54,604 nt of DNA from JACRAO01 sp964490895 (GCA_964490895.1 CAZBEI010000105.1:1-54604); one strand, 5' to 3'; positions 17,401-26,543 are shown, counted from the first letter of the stretch. Notes: generated from the sequence alone by a model not told the origin. Numbers and translations: made by a program.

Positions 17401-17955
17401 CTATTGCGTTTTAGGCAAGACTCGATATCTCTCTACTTTCTGTAAAAGTAGCTGTAATGTTTCAATTTTTTTAATCCAATTCAAATCTTTGACTGGATTT
17501 TCTACAATTTTCGGAAGCAAAAGAGCCGTCCCTTCCTCATACGATCGGCACTCTAATTCTTTGACAATTTGAGCCAGTTCACGATCTTCGGGAATAAAAT
17601 ACAGCAACGTCTTATAACTGTTCAACGCCTCTGCAGAACGACCTAACATTAAAAAGGAATCCGCCAAGAGCCTTTGGGCTACTATATTATCCGGCATGTC
17701 CCTCATCACTGGAATGAGCAGATGGCTCACTTCAGAAAAAAGTTTTTTATCAAACAAAGCCCTTGCTAAAGCAACTTTGCCTCCCAAAAATCCAGGATGA
17801 ATGAGCAACCCCTCGCGCGCAATTTCGATCGCATCGTCAATGAGCCCTGCCTTCCGATAGGCCTCTGCCAAAGGAGCAAACACCCTCGAATGAGGATCTT
17901 GTTGATATTTTTTTAAATAAGTTGCTAAGAGAGGAGGGTAACTACGCTTTTTCAT
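17401..17955 (-). CDS. TPR-repeat protein between pilQ and efp
   Basis: A 184-residue all-helical protein with TPR-like units (SRVFAPLAEAYRKAGLIDDA, KVALARALFDKKLFSEV, VAQRLLADSFLMLGRSAEAL). There is no signal peptide or lipobox, so it is not a direct counterpart of the secretin pilotin Tgl/PilF, although it sits 4 bases after pilQ. A cytoplasmic adaptor is possible. Function unknown. Confidence 0.72.
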   Translation of the reverse strand: MKKRSYPPLLATYLKKYQQDPHSRVFAPLAEAYRKAGLIDDAIEIAREGLLIHPGFLGGKVALARALFDKKLFSEVSHLLIPVMRDMPDNIVAQRLLADSFLMLGRSAEALNSYKTLLYFIPEDRELAQIVKELECRSYEEGTALLLPKIVENPVKDLNWIKKIETLQLLLQKVERYRVLPKTQ

Positions 17956-17959
17956 ACTC

Positions 17960-19726
17960 TTAAGTCAAACCTGCTTCTTTTTCGTTAATGATCCGAGGTG
18001 TGATAAATATAAAAAGCTCGAATTGCACATTGGTGCTATCCTCGCTTCCAAAAAACCACCCAATAATCGGAATTTTTCGCAAGAAAGGAAATCCCTGTGA
18101 TTTTCTAGTCGTGTCCATTGTGTAAATTCCCCCAATGACTAAAGTGGATCCACTTTCGACAACTACAGAAGTATTGAGCTTGCGGGTTGCAATGCCTGTG
18201 TTGGCATTGTCCAAAGGAAAGGGAATATCTCGTTTGATTTCGAGTTCGAGCAGCACATTGCCGTCATTGGTAACTGTAGGTTTTACATCCAAAGCGATTT
18301 TTGCCTCCTGAACGGTGGTGGTGAGAACTGGACCAATTCCTGGCAGCACACTCGTACCCGGCACCAAGACAGGGGTACCCGAAACAATACTGCCTTTTTC
18401 TTTGTTTAAAACAACAGTTTTCGGAGAAGAAACAATTCTGACATCACTGTCTCTTTCTCCAATTTTTAAAATAGCATTGAGCCGATCGAGACTTGGAATG
18501 ATAGAAGAAATCTTAGGAGACCACCCAAAACCACCGGAGTCGTTTGTTTTATCAGAAAAGCCTCTTCCATCCGTAAAAACACCTCCAGCCCCTAAAAGTT
18601 GATCCAGGGGATTTCCACTGTTAAAAGAAGCCACCCACTGGTTCTTGTCCACTCCAGCACGGCCCAACCCAACGCTCCCATTGATTTGTTTTTGAAAATT
18701 TTCGCTGGCTTCGACAATTTTAGCTTCGATCATCACTTGAGGAGTTTGAGTGTCCAAAATTTCAATGAGTTTTCGGATACGTTCTATATTTTCAGAGATA
18801 TCCCTCGCAATTAAACTATTCGTCCTGTTATCCACTTGGACAAAGCTCCCAGGCGCTCCCACACCAGCTGCACCCCCAAACTTGCTTACGATGGTTTGTA
18901 GTTCAGTCAAATTGGCATAACTGATCGGAAAAACTCGGGTCACCAGTGGGGCTGCAGCCTCAGAGGCCTGTTTTGCCCTCAATTGTTCCTGTTTTTCGCT
19001 GGCCAAATTGTTGAGAGTAACCACTCTTAAAACATTGTTATTTCGTTCGGCACCCAAACGATAGGTATGCAACAGAGTATCTAACGCTAAATCCCAAGGT
19101 ACATTGACTAAGGATAGGGTCACCTTTCCTTTGACATCATCCCCTAAAATAATATTAAACCCGCTGGCCTCTCCAATGACTCGAAAGGCATCAATCAAAT
19201 CTGCATCTCTAAATTTCAAAACAATAGGTCTCCCATTAAATCTTTTTGTCTCTTGATTATCAAAAAATTCTTGGAGGCGATCTTTTTTCTCGGGTACCTC
19301 TGGGGTGGCGGGAGCCGGTGATGCCGCAACAACTGAGGGGGCCTGAATTTGTTTAGATGTATTTTGAAAAGCAAGTTTCAAAATCGTGCCCTCTTGAGAA
19401 ACCTCAGTACCCACTTTTTCTCGGAGCTGAACCACCACACGCACCACACCCTTGTCTTTCATTTCATAGGGACTGACCAGGACTACGGCGCTATCAAAAG
19501 AAGACGTGTCTAACTTTCTCCCCACTGATTTGTTTGCAAGCTTAGCGTTTTTAAACTCTAAAACAATTTGTTTGTCTGTTTCGTTTTCTGTTTTTTCGAA
19601 TGTAAGGGGCTGATCCGAGCGAACGACTAGAACCTGAGGGTCTTGAGTTCCTAAAAACTCTACCTGAGTAATGAGGCCTGCTGCCCAGAGGTTTGAACTT
19701 AAAAATAAAATCCATCCTGTCTTCAT
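17960..19726 (-). CDS. pilQ: Type IV pilus secretin PilQ
   Basis: Outer-membrane channel for the pilus fibre. A short signal peptide (ILFLSSNLWAAG) precedes one AMIN domain (about 20-125) that may bind peptidoglycan, then a linker, the secretin N0/STN region (RPIVLKFRDADLIDAFRVIG), an N1 domain (RVFPISYANLTELQTIV) and the secretin core ending in VVESGSTLVIGGIYTMDT and IPIIGWFFG. At 588 residues it is shorter than M. xanthus PilQ, consistent with only one AMIN domain. Its start overlaps the pilP stop by 4 bases. Confidence 0.95.
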   Translation of the reverse strand: MKTGWILFLSSNLWAAGLITQVEFLGTQDPQVLVVRSDQPLTFEKTENETDKQIVLEFKNAKLANKSVGRKLDTSSFDSAVVLVSPYEMKDKGVVRVVVQLREKVGTEVSQEGTILKLAFQNTSKQIQAPSVVAASPAPATPEVPEKKDRLQEFFDNQETKRFNGRPIVLKFRDADLIDAFRVIGEASGFNIILGDDVKGKVTLSLVNVPWDLALDTLLHTYRLGAERNNNVLRVVTLNNLASEKQEQLRAKQASEAAAPLVTRVFPISYANLTELQTIVSKFGGAAGVGAPGSFVQVDNRTNSLIARDISENIERIRKLIEILDTQTPQVMIEAKIVEASENFQKQINGSVGLGRAGVDKNQWVASFNSGNPLDQLLGAGGVFTDGRGFSDKTNDSGGFGWSPKISSIIPSLDRLNAILKIGERDSDVRIVSSPKTVVLNKEKGSIVSGTPVLVPGTSVLPGIGPVLTTTVQEAKIALDVKPTVTNDGNVLLELEIKRDIPFPLDNANTGIATRKLNTSVVVESGSTLVIGGIYTMDTTRKSQGFPFLRKIPIIGWFFGSEDSTNVQFELFIFITPRIINEKEAGLT

Positions 19727-20142
19727 GATGCCCCCACCTTCTCTGTTTTCAAATCTTGCAATTTCAACTCCGTTTCGAAATATTCTTCTTCGCCGAGCAC
19801 ATTGAGCACTTTTTCTCTCACTAAGATACTCTCTGTCGAAATGTATTTAATGAATCCGCCTCGGGTCCCCAGCTTCATTTTTTCGGAAACAATATGTGTT
19901 TTCCCTTCGGGATCGATAAGAATCGCTCTTAAGTGATCCGGCCCTGTCACAATTCCCACCATTTTAAAAGAATCCGAAGAAAATTTTTCGAGTTCATTTT
20001 TAGACCCTTCGAATATTTTTTTAAGTTGAGGCATTTTGAAGGGGTCTCGTGCTTTGATGTATTCTTCTAAGAGGACTGAGCGCTTAGGGGGAGCAGCCAA
20101 TACTGAAACTGAAAAGAAAAACAGTAAAAATATTTTTTTCAC
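19723..20142 (-). CDS. pilP: Type IV pilus assembly protein PilP
   Basis: A 139-residue periplasmic protein linking the inner-membrane PilNO complex to PilQ. The conserved RDPFKMP motif (about 33-39) and a beta-domain containing VGIVTGPDHLRAILIDPEGK are typical. Unlike many PilP proteins it has a plain signal peptide (FLLFFFSVSVLAA) with no lipobox cysteine, so it may be soluble or bound only through partners. Overlaps both neighbours by 4 bases. Confidence 0.9.
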   Translation of the reverse strand: MKKIFLLFFFSVSVLAAPPKRSVLLEEYIKARDPFKMPQLKKIFEGSKNELEKFSSDSFKMVGIVTGPDHLRAILIDPEGKTHIVSEKMKLGTRGGFIKYISTESILVREKVLNVLGEEEYFETELKLQDLKTEKVGAS

Positions 20143-20801
20143 TGGCCACCTCCACTAACAGGGGGTGCTGTGCTACTTTTTTTAGAAATTTCGTCCGCCT
20201 TTGTGCCGAGATAAGAATACCCTTTTACCTGAAGTTTTCCCTCTAACTCTACAAACCGTGCTTGAGCTGAACCCCTAGGTTTGATCGAAAAATTACTGAT
20301 TCTGAGTACTTTTTGGGACTGGCTCAAGCGATCAAAAAAAGCCAAAAGTTGTACATAAGCCCCAGTAAAACCCAGTTCGAATGTATTTTCGCTGTAAAAT
20401 TCTTTTTTTATCTGCCCGGTAGGCTTTAGACCGACCACGCTGAGCCCTACTCGTTTTGCTTCCGTGATCAGCATCTTCATAAAATCGGGAATATCAAAGC
20501 TCTCAGACAAAGAAGCTTTCATGTTGTCTAATTCGACCGCGATGGTTCTTAATTCATTTTTTTTATTTTCTAAATTCTTCCAAAATTCGTTCGCTTTGCG
20601 AATTCTTTCTTCTATCCTCAAAACTTCTTGCTTAGCAGGTTCGATAAGAGCTTCTTTTGCTAAATAGGGAGAGTCCGAACCTTCTCTTAAAATCATCCCA
20701 GTATACCTTGTATAATGATAGCCCGCATAAATGAGGGCTACGGCCAAAACTGGAATCACTGGAAATCGATTGAGCTTTAGTTTTAGGTTTTCTATATCCA
20801 C
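20139..20801 (-). CDS. pilO: Type IV pilus assembly protein PilO
   Basis: A 220-residue bitopic inner-membrane protein. One transmembrane segment (FPVIPVLAVALIYAGYH) is followed by a coiled coil (about 50-100) and a ferredoxin-like periplasmic domain with the hallmark EFYSENTFELGFTGAYVQLL. It forms a heterodimer with PilN. Three bases separate it from pilN. Confidence 0.92.
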   Translation of the reverse strand: MDIENLKLKLNRFPVIPVLAVALIYAGYHYTRYTGMILREGSDSPYLAKEALIEPAKQEVLRIEERIRKANEFWKNLENKKNELRTIAVELDNMKASLSESFDIPDFMKMLITEAKRVGLSVVGLKPTGQIKKEFYSENTFELGFTGAYVQLLAFFDRLSQSQKVLRISNFSIKPRGSAQARFVELEGKLQVKGYSYLGTKADEISKKSSTAPPVSGGGQ

Positions 20802-20803
20802 GG

Positions 20804-21442
20804 TTACTCAAGTCTCCTATTTGCAGATAATTCGAATTGTGCAATATCAAAGTTGTTCTCTATTTTAGCTTGTTGCGTATTTTTTAAGTCCAGATCTTTA
20901 AAATAGACACTCTCGTTCAAATTTTTCATAAAATCCGAAATCTGATTAAAATCTATTGCGGATCCCTTCAAACTCACTGTGGTTTCTTGGATACTGATAT
21001 CTGTGAGCCAGACCTCTTCTGGAATGGCTTTTGAAATCGCCAATAAAAGCTTAGGGGAAGCAGCCCGATCAGCAATGAGCTTTTTTACCGTTTCAATTTT
21101 ACTTCGAATGAGCGCTTCGTCTTCCTCGAGACTTTTTTTGATGGCGTCATAACCTTTTGTTTTTTCAAGCTGAAGAGAAAGCTTTGTAGACTCAGCTATT
21201 ATTTTTTTTACCTCACGGTCTTTTTCCTGCAACAATATTTCTTCGTAGTTGGTCAAAAATCCAAGCCCTAAATAAATAATGAGTGCTAAACATGAAATTC
21301 GGATGATGGGAACACGAATTTCCTTTATCTCTTCGAGCACAATCAAACTTGTCTTTCCCACGGAGTTTAAATCAAACTGAGTCCATTTTGTATCTTTGCC
21401 CACAGAAGATTGTTTTTTATTCGCAAGATTGATTTTAATCAT
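20804..21442 (-). CDS. pilN: Type IV pilus assembly protein PilN
   Basis: A 212-residue inner-membrane protein. The cytoplasmic start MIKINLA is the conserved segment that docks into PilM. A transmembrane helix follows at about 48-66, then a long coiled coil and the Fimbrial_PilN-type domain with IPEEVWLTDISIQETTVSL. Compared with many PilN proteins the cytoplasmic part between the docking peptide and the membrane is about 25 residues longer. Confidence 0.92.
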   Translation of the reverse strand: MIKINLANKKQSSVGKDTKWTQFDLNSVGKTSLIVLEEIKEIRVPIIRISCLALIIYLGLGFLTNYEEILLQEKDREVKKIIAESTKLSLQLEKTKGYDAIKKSLEEDEALIRSKIETVKKLIADRAASPKLLLAISKAIPEEVWLTDISIQETTVSLKGSAIDFNQISDFMKNLNESVYFKDLDLKNTQQAKIENNFDIAQFELSANRRLE

Positions 21443-21445
21443 AGG

Positions 21446-22507
21446 TCACGCCCCCGCCCTGAGAGCCAGCCCTAGAGGCACTGCCGCTATAGGCGAAATA
21501 GCAGTGACATACTCTGGGGTAAAAACTCCTGGGTCATAGGTAATCGAATTAAAAGGGTTGATGATTTGTGTGGGCAAATTGATATTTTCCTCAATGATTT
21601 TGGAGAGTCCTGGAATTTTAGCACTCCCCCCGCCCAATAAAACACATGCCACAGGAGCTCCACTCGAAGAAGCATGGTAAAAATCTAAAATCTTTTTGAT
21701 TTCTGTAGCAAAATTTTCGGATACCGTGTGCATCAGATCTTCGACTTCTTGTGGATAGCCATTGGACTGCCCACCTACTTTTAAAGTCTCTGCATCTGTA
21801 AAAGAAAGTCCAAGGCTTTGTTGAATTTCGCTGGTTAAATTATTCCCGCCTAGGGGGGCTTCTTTTGTAAAAACTGGAGCACCACTATAGATGACCACAA
21901 ATTTCATAGAACTTGCTCCAATATCCACAATTAAGACGGCCTCCGCTGGATTGTTGGGGTAATTGGTTTCAAAAATGTTTTGCAAAGCAAAAAAATCAGT
22001 GTCTACAATTTTAGGATTGAGCCCGGATGACTCAATGGCATTCATGTAGGTATTTAAAATACTTTTTTTCACTGCTATTAAGAGCACCTCGACTTTATTG
22101 TCTTTTGATTTGCTGATCACCTGATAATCCATGACTACTTCCGAAACATCAAAAGGAAGGTATTGCTCTGCCTCCCAAAAAACTTGGTCTTGCAACTCTT
22201 TCATGTTTTGAACTTCGAGAGTCATTCTTTTGATGATGACCGATGTTCCAGACAGAGCCGTACATACAGACTTACTTTTTAATTTAATTTGTGCCAGCAA
22301 AGTTTTGATACTATCCACAACCGCAATAGAGTTGACGATTTCTCGATTGACAATCACATCTTCTGGCAGCTGAACCATGCCAAAGTGCAACAACTTCCAA
22401 CCCTCTTTTATTTTTTTTAATTCAACTATTTTAATAGAAGAGGATCCGATACTGAGCCCGACTACGGTTTGAGAAGCTGAAAAAAAATTTATGATTTTAC
22501 CAAACAC
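21446..22507 (-). CDS. pilM: Type IV pilus assembly ATPase-fold protein PilM
   Basis: Actin-like cytoplasmic protein that binds the N-terminus of PilN. The nucleotide-binding segments VVGLSIGSSSIKIVELK (phosphate 1), VLIVDIGASSMKFVVI (phosphate 2) and LLGGGSAKIPGL (adenosine) are all present. The longest frame begins at a GTG at 22567 inside the preceding gene; the GTG at 22507 gives the family-typical start VFGKIINFF and is my choice, though its ribosome-binding site is weak. Confidence 0.88.
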   Translation of the reverse strand: MFGKIINFFSASQTVVGLSIGSSSIKIVELKKIKEGWKLLHFGMVQLPEDVIVNREIVNSIAVVDSIKTLLAQIKLKSKSVCTALSGTSVIIKRMTLEVQNMKELQDQVFWEAEQYLPFDVSEVVMDYQVISKSKDNKVEVLLIAVKKSILNTYMNAIESSGLNPKIVDTDFFALQNIFETNYPNNPAEAVLIVDIGASSMKFVVIYSGAPVFTKEAPLGGNNLTSEIQQSLGLSFTDAETLKVGGQSNGYPQEVEDLMHTVSENFATEIKKILDFYHASSSGAPVACVLLGGGSAKIPGLSKIIEENINLPTQIINPFNSITYDPGVFTPEYVTAISPIAAVPLGLALRAGA

Positions 22508-22535
22508 ATCTAAAATTTTACAGTCATCTCTATAT

Positions 22536-23147
22536 TTAATCGAAGGAAATTTCTGCCGAGGCCCCACTTAAGAAGAGAATAGAGTACCGATCCAGTCTTT
22601 TTACTGCCAAATCTTTGACAGGAATAAGAACAATGGCACGGGTTTGCTCCTCTCCGCCTAAAAAACCCATAAAAGGAGAAAAACAAAAAGATTCGATCAA
22701 TCCGGGAATATCCATTTCTTCCCCCTTCTCAGGAGACAAAAGAACGATAGAGTTTAGAGGGTCTTGAGAGTCTGGGACTAAAGTCCCAGACCTCCACACT
22801 TGTCCCTGATGGTCTTTACAGTCGGTTACTCTTTCAATTTGATAAGAGAGTCCCGTTCCCTTAGTAAATTTTAACAAAAAAGACCCATGTTCGATTGCAG
22901 CTTGAGTTTTAATGCGGTTAATTTCTTGTGCAAGAATTCTCACAGCATCGAATGTTTTCCATTTAGGATAATGCTCCATTAAAATCGGCACAGACGAAAG
23001 CAGTATAAAAATAAAAATAGTCAATACTATCCAAAGCCGTTTTCTCTTCCAAAGGCGGTGTTCCACGTCTTCCCAAAGCTCATAAGATTTCCATTCGGAT
23101 TGCTTGTATCGTTCATGAGCTAAATCGGAATCATAAATTGGAGCCAT
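22536..23147 (-). CDS. Pseudopilin-like membrane protein between pilD and pilM
   Basis: A 203-residue protein, not assigned to a family with certainty. About 40 basic cytoplasmic residues precede one transmembrane helix (WIVLTIFIFILLSSVPIL). The segment after it (ILAQEINRIKTQAAIEHGSF) resembles the amphipathic helix and arrangement of GspH/FimT minor pseudopilins, with a beta-rich remainder. The prepilin peptidase site (G|FTLxE) is absent, so it would stay membrane-anchored. It overlaps the pilD end by 28 bases and sits where M. xanthus pil loci go directly from pilD to pilM. A role in pilus assembly is inferred from context only. Confidence 0.6.
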   Translation of the reverse strand: MAPIYDSDLAHERYKQSEWKSYELWEDVEHRLWKRKRLWIVLTIFIFILLSSVPILMEHYPKWKTFDAVRILAQEINRIKTQAAIEHGSFLLKFTKGTGLSYQIERVTDCKDHQGQVWRSGTLVPDSQDPLNSIVLLSPEKGEEMDIPGLIESFCFSPFMGFLGGEEQTRAIVLIPVKDLAVKRLDRYSILFLSGASAEISFD

Positions 23148-23887
23148 AATGGATTTCCTATCAAATCATAAAAAATGCCCGCACCCACTAAAAAGGGGCC
23201 GAAGGGAATCGATGTTTTTAAAATATTTTTTTCCTTATTCCAAAGAGCCCAAAAAACTCCAGCCAGACTGCCACCCAGAGAACTCAAAACCAACACAACA
23301 AAAACTCCCTGAAAACCCAAAAAAGCTCCCAGCATCGCTAAAAGCTTAATGTCTCCACCCCCAAGGCCCGACTGTCCTGACATCTTGAAATAACTCCAAG
23401 CCAAAGCATAAAATACTATAAAACCAAAAGCTGCTCCGAGGCACGAGTGGATGATGCCCAGCTCAGGCACAGCAAAGGAAGTCAGGAGACCCAAAACAAC
23501 ACCACCCAAACTTAACTCATCCGGAATGATTCGATTTTCTAAATCAATAAAAGCTACACATAACAAAATAAACACAAAGGGAAAATCTCTGACAAAAAGT
23601 AAAGGGCTCCAACCAAAACGATAGTACTCGGCCAAAAACAATAGACCCATCAAAAACTCGACAACTGGATACCTCATCGAAATCTGTTTCCGACAGTGTC
23701 TACATTTACCTTTGAGTAGAATAAAGCTCAGGAGGGGGATATTGTCGTAGGCGCGAATTTTTTTTCGGCAATGGACACAGTGGCTTGCAGGTCGAATGAT
23801 GGATCGATTTTTAGGAAGTCTGCAAATGACAACATTGGCGAAACTGCCCAGAATTAAACCCAAAACAAAGACGAAAAGAGCAGTCAT
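23120..23887 (-). CDS. pilD: Type 4 prepilin peptidase PilD
   Basis: Polytopic aspartyl protease that cleaves and N-methylates prepilins. From the ATG at 23887 (255 residues) it shows the N-terminal GLILGSFANVVICRLP, two CxxC pairs (CVHC and CRHC) of the zinc-binding cytoplasmic domain, and the two catalytic aspartates in FIDLENRIIPDE and GGGDIKLLAMLG. The frame is open 31 codons further upstream, but the start at 23887 forms an ATGA overlap with the ABC permease stop and matches the family N-terminus. Confidence 0.94.
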   Translation of the reverse strand: MTALFVFVLGLILGSFANVVICRLPKNRSIIRPASHCVHCRKKIRAYDNIPLLSFILLKGKCRHCRKQISMRYPVVEFLMGLLFLAEYYRFGWSPLLFVRDFPFVFILLCVAFIDLENRIIPDELSLGGVVLGLLTSFAVPELGIIHSCLGAAFGFIVFYALAWSYFKMSGQSGLGGGDIKLLAMLGAFLGFQGVFVVLVLSSLGGSLAGVFWALWNKEKNILKTSIPFGPFLVGAGIFYDLIGNPLWLQFMIPI

Positions 23888-24687
23888 TGTTCCTTCACCC
23901 GAATGAGCCATCCAGATAAAAGGAGCACAAAAAATGTAAAAGCAACTCCATACCCAATCGACATCAAAACAGAGGGCCACCCCACTTCTAGTCCATAAGT
24001 AACTTTCGAGCCGAGATTAAAATACTCGTAATTAGGAAATAAATAAATAATACCCTTCAAAAAAAAAGATCCTCCAAAAGAATGGACTTTGAGTAATAGA
24101 TTTTTCAAATAGCTGATATTGTTTCCGATGAGGTAGCATCCAATAGAAATGATTATCGAAACAGATGTCGTGCTAAATGTAGAGAAAAAAATAGCCAATG
24201 CGACAATAATAGCACTTTGAATAAAAATAAAAAATAGGGCCAAAATATAAGTGGCGTGTAAGAACGCATTAAGCTGAGGGGCTGTAAAACTCAGAATCAA
24301 AAAATGCGCGCATGCCAACAAACCCCAATTGATAAAAAGAACGCTCAAAATACCCCAAAATTTACCCAAAACAAATTGAGAGCGCGTGATCGGATGAGAG
24401 AGAGCCACTTGAGCAGTTCTCCTCTCCCACTCTCGACCCAAAAGGCTGGATCCTCCAAAAATAGCAATAAGAGCACAAGCCAAGTTGATTGCAGAAATCC
24501 CAAAATCTAAGACTACCCTTTCGGGCCGGATAAAAGTCAACCGTGAGGCCACAAATCCTGCCCCTAAAAGTAGCACAGAAATAAGCACAATATTATAAAG
24601 GATTTTATCTCGAATAAGCTCCTGAAAAGTAACCTTGCCAATGGCAAAAACAACACTGTGAAAACTTGGAATTTTTTTGCTTGTCAT
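23884..24687 (-). CDS. pilI: ABC transporter permease, PilI-like
   Basis: A 267-residue ABC-2 type permease with about six transmembrane helices and the conserved region FGGSSLLGREWERRTAQVAL followed by SHPITRSQFVLGKF near the middle. In M. xanthus the pilG-H-I genes next to pilD encode an ABC transporter required for pilus assembly. The same order is seen here (G, H, I, D), which is the main reason for the symbol. The transported substrate is unknown. Confidence 0.85.
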   Translation of the reverse strand: MTSKKIPSFHSVVFAIGKVTFQELIRDKILYNIVLISVLLLGAGFVASRLTFIRPERVVLDFGISAINLACALIAIFGGSSLLGREWERRTAQVALSHPITRSQFVLGKFWGILSVLFINWGLLACAHFLILSFTAPQLNAFLHATYILALFFIFIQSAIIVALAIFFSTFSTTSVSIIISIGCYLIGNNISYLKNLLLKVHSFGGSFFLKGIIYLFPNYEYFNLGSKVTYGLEVGWPSVLMSIGYGVAFTFFVLLLSGWLIRVKEQ

Positions 24688-24696
24688 ACCTTAAAC

Positions 24697-25623
24697 CTAC
24701 CCCCCACCCCCAAGTTTATCCATAAATAAACTCTCCAAGTTAGGCCGAATTGGCGTCACCCAAAGAATGGTCGCCTTTTGTGCAATCAGTTTCCGCAAAG
24801 CCTCATTTGCAATGGACTGCGAACCCACCAAGGCTCTAAACCCATCTGGCATTTCCTTGAGCGAATCGAAATCAGAGATTTGTTTTGCTGTTTCTTTGGA
24901 TATTCCATGAAAGGCAATTTCTGTCTGCTGTGGTTTTCCACTTAAAAAACTCCCAATGGGCCCACTGCCCATGAGTTTGCCTTTATGAATCATGGCCACC
25001 TGGTCGCAAACTGCCTCGACATCTGGAATCACGTGAGAGCTAAAGAAAAGAGTTCGGCCCTCGCGAGCCTGCTCGATCAAAAGTTCCCTCATTTCTTTCC
25101 TTCCAATGGGATCCAATCCACTCATCGGCTCGTCTAAGACTAAAAACTCAGGATCATGTAACAAAGCTTGTGCAATGCCAACTCTCTGGAGCATGCCTTT
25201 CGAAAATTTTCTCAATTCTAGTTTTCTCGCATGAGTTAATCCCACAATGGATAAAACCTTTGGAATCCGAGAAAGAATATGATTTTTTTTCATTCCAGCG
25301 AGAGCTCCAAAAAAACGGAGCATGTCCTCGGCCGTGAGGTGCTCATGGAAATAAGGCCGCTCGGGCAAATACCCCACTCTCGACCTAGCTTCCAGAGAAC
25401 TGGCCTCATACCCTGAAATCTTAACGCTCCCACTCACTGGCTTTCTCAAACCCACAATCAAATGAATGAGGGTTGTTTTGCCTGCCCCATTAGGACCTAA
25501 AAATCCATAGATGGATCGCTCAGGGACATTGAGACTCACCTCAAAGAGGATTTGGACTTTTTTCATCCAAAATCCGCTCCTAAACTTTTGGTCCACATGG
25601 CTCACTTCGAGTAAAGCGCTCAT
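24697..25623 (-). CDS. pilH: ABC transporter ATP-binding protein, PilH-like
   Basis: A 308-residue ABC ATPase. Walker A is GPNGAGKT, the Q-loop lies in VGYLPERPYFHE, the signature is RKFSKGMLQRVG, and Walker B is FLVLDEPMSGLDP with the switch histidine in FFSSHV. The roughly 80 C-terminal residues (from PQQTEIAFHG) form a DUF4162-like extension. It overlaps pilG by 4 bases and is followed by the permease after 9 bases. Confidence 0.88.
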   Translation of the reverse strand: MSALLEVSHVDQKFRSGFWMKKVQILFEVSLNVPERSIYGFLGPNGAGKTTLIHLIVGLRKPVSGSVKISGYEASSLEARSRVGYLPERPYFHEHLTAEDMLRFFGALAGMKKNHILSRIPKVLSIVGLTHARKLELRKFSKGMLQRVGIAQALLHDPEFLVLDEPMSGLDPIGRKEMRELLIEQAREGRTLFFSSHVIPDVEAVCDQVAMIHKGKLMGSGPIGSFLSGKPQQTEIAFHGISKETAKQISDFDSLKEMPDGFRALVGSQSIANEALRKLIAQKATILWVTPIRPNLESLFMDKLGGGG

Positions 25624-26543
25624 GTTAACCCCAATACTTTTTCGTGGGGTGTTGTTGTTTCAATCTTCCCACTCTTGTCCAAATAAAAAGAGCCGCCCCA
25701 GGGATCTTGAATCGTAAAACTAGATTGCCTCATAAATTTTTTCCAATACACATTCATTTTTTCTCCAGAAATACTTGCGCTCCTATTATACTCAAGTAGT
25801 CCCTCCAAAAAAACAAGGAATTCATGGTTGAGCTGAAAAAGCGTTTGATTGACAAAAAGATAAAATCTCTTTTTTTCAAGATTTTCTTTTGCCTTTTCGT
25901 GTGGAGCCGTTTGAATCATAAACTGAAGGAGTCTCAAACCCACATCATAAACTCCGCCCCTTTTTTGTAACCTTGCTTTTAAACTTTGTAAATATGCCGG
26001 ACCCCCAGAGAGATCTGCCGCATCTTGAAAAGCCTGAGCTGCATTTTTCAAATCATCAAACTCAAACAAATATACATACGCTAATAAAAGGGGGATTTGC
26101 CATTCTCCACTCCAAAATAATTCTTTAAACCTCAGAGAATAAGAAGGCAGCTTATTTTTTCTAAACTGGTTACCTTTCAAAACTAAATCTCTGGCTCCTT
26201 CTTTATCATCCAAAACAACACTGAGCATGTTGGCTCCACCCCAATAGAGCTCAAAAAAAGCAGGATCCACATCGGTTGCCAAATCGAGATCATAAAAGGC
26301 AAACGAGCGAGATGCCTGAGATTTCTTTTCGTAGCTTGTGTGAGCTAAAAATCGAATCAAAAGAGCGTCCACACCCACCTGAGAGTGTCCAAAACTTAAA
26401 ACTCTGAAAAGATCAGGGTCCCACTTTTCAGGCTTTAGAGGAGAACTGACAAGCCCTGTTTCTTTTTGATTTTGGAGTCCCCAGTTAAAAGAAATATGGG
26501 AGAGTAATAAAAAAATGCATAAAAAAATTGATCTTATTGACAT
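25620..26543 (-). CDS. pilG: PilG-like accessory protein of the pilus ABC transporter
   Basis: A 307-residue protein, first gene of the minus-strand pil run. It has an N-terminal membrane segment or signal peptide (SIFLCIFLLLSHISFNWG) and a helical, TPR-like extracytoplasmic body (FELYWGGANMLSVVLDDKEG, AYVYLFEFDDLKNAAQAF). Sequence alone would leave it unassigned. The symbol is given because it takes the position of M. xanthus pilG immediately before pilH and pilI. The intergenic region to pilB is only 60 bases. Confidence 0.65.
   Translation of the reverse strand: MSIRSIFLCIFLLLSHISFNWGLQNQKETGLVSSPLKPEKWDPDLFRVLSFGHSQVGVDALLIRFLAHTSYEKKSQASRSFAFYDLDLATDVDPAFFELYWGGANMLSVVLDDKEGARDLVLKGNQFRKNKLPSYSLRFKELFWSGEWQIPLLLAYVYLFEFDDLKNAAQAFQDAADLSGGPAYLQSLKARLQKRGGVYDVGLRLLQFMIQTAPHEKAKENLEKKRFYLFVNQTLFQLNHEFLVFLEGLLEYNRSASISGEKMNVYWKKFMRQSSFTIQDPWGGSFYLDKSGKIETTTPHEKVLGLT

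Noticed and set aside
22507..22567. Upstream N-terminal extension of PilM
   Set aside because: The extra 20 residues lie largely inside the preceding gene and do not match the PilM family start.
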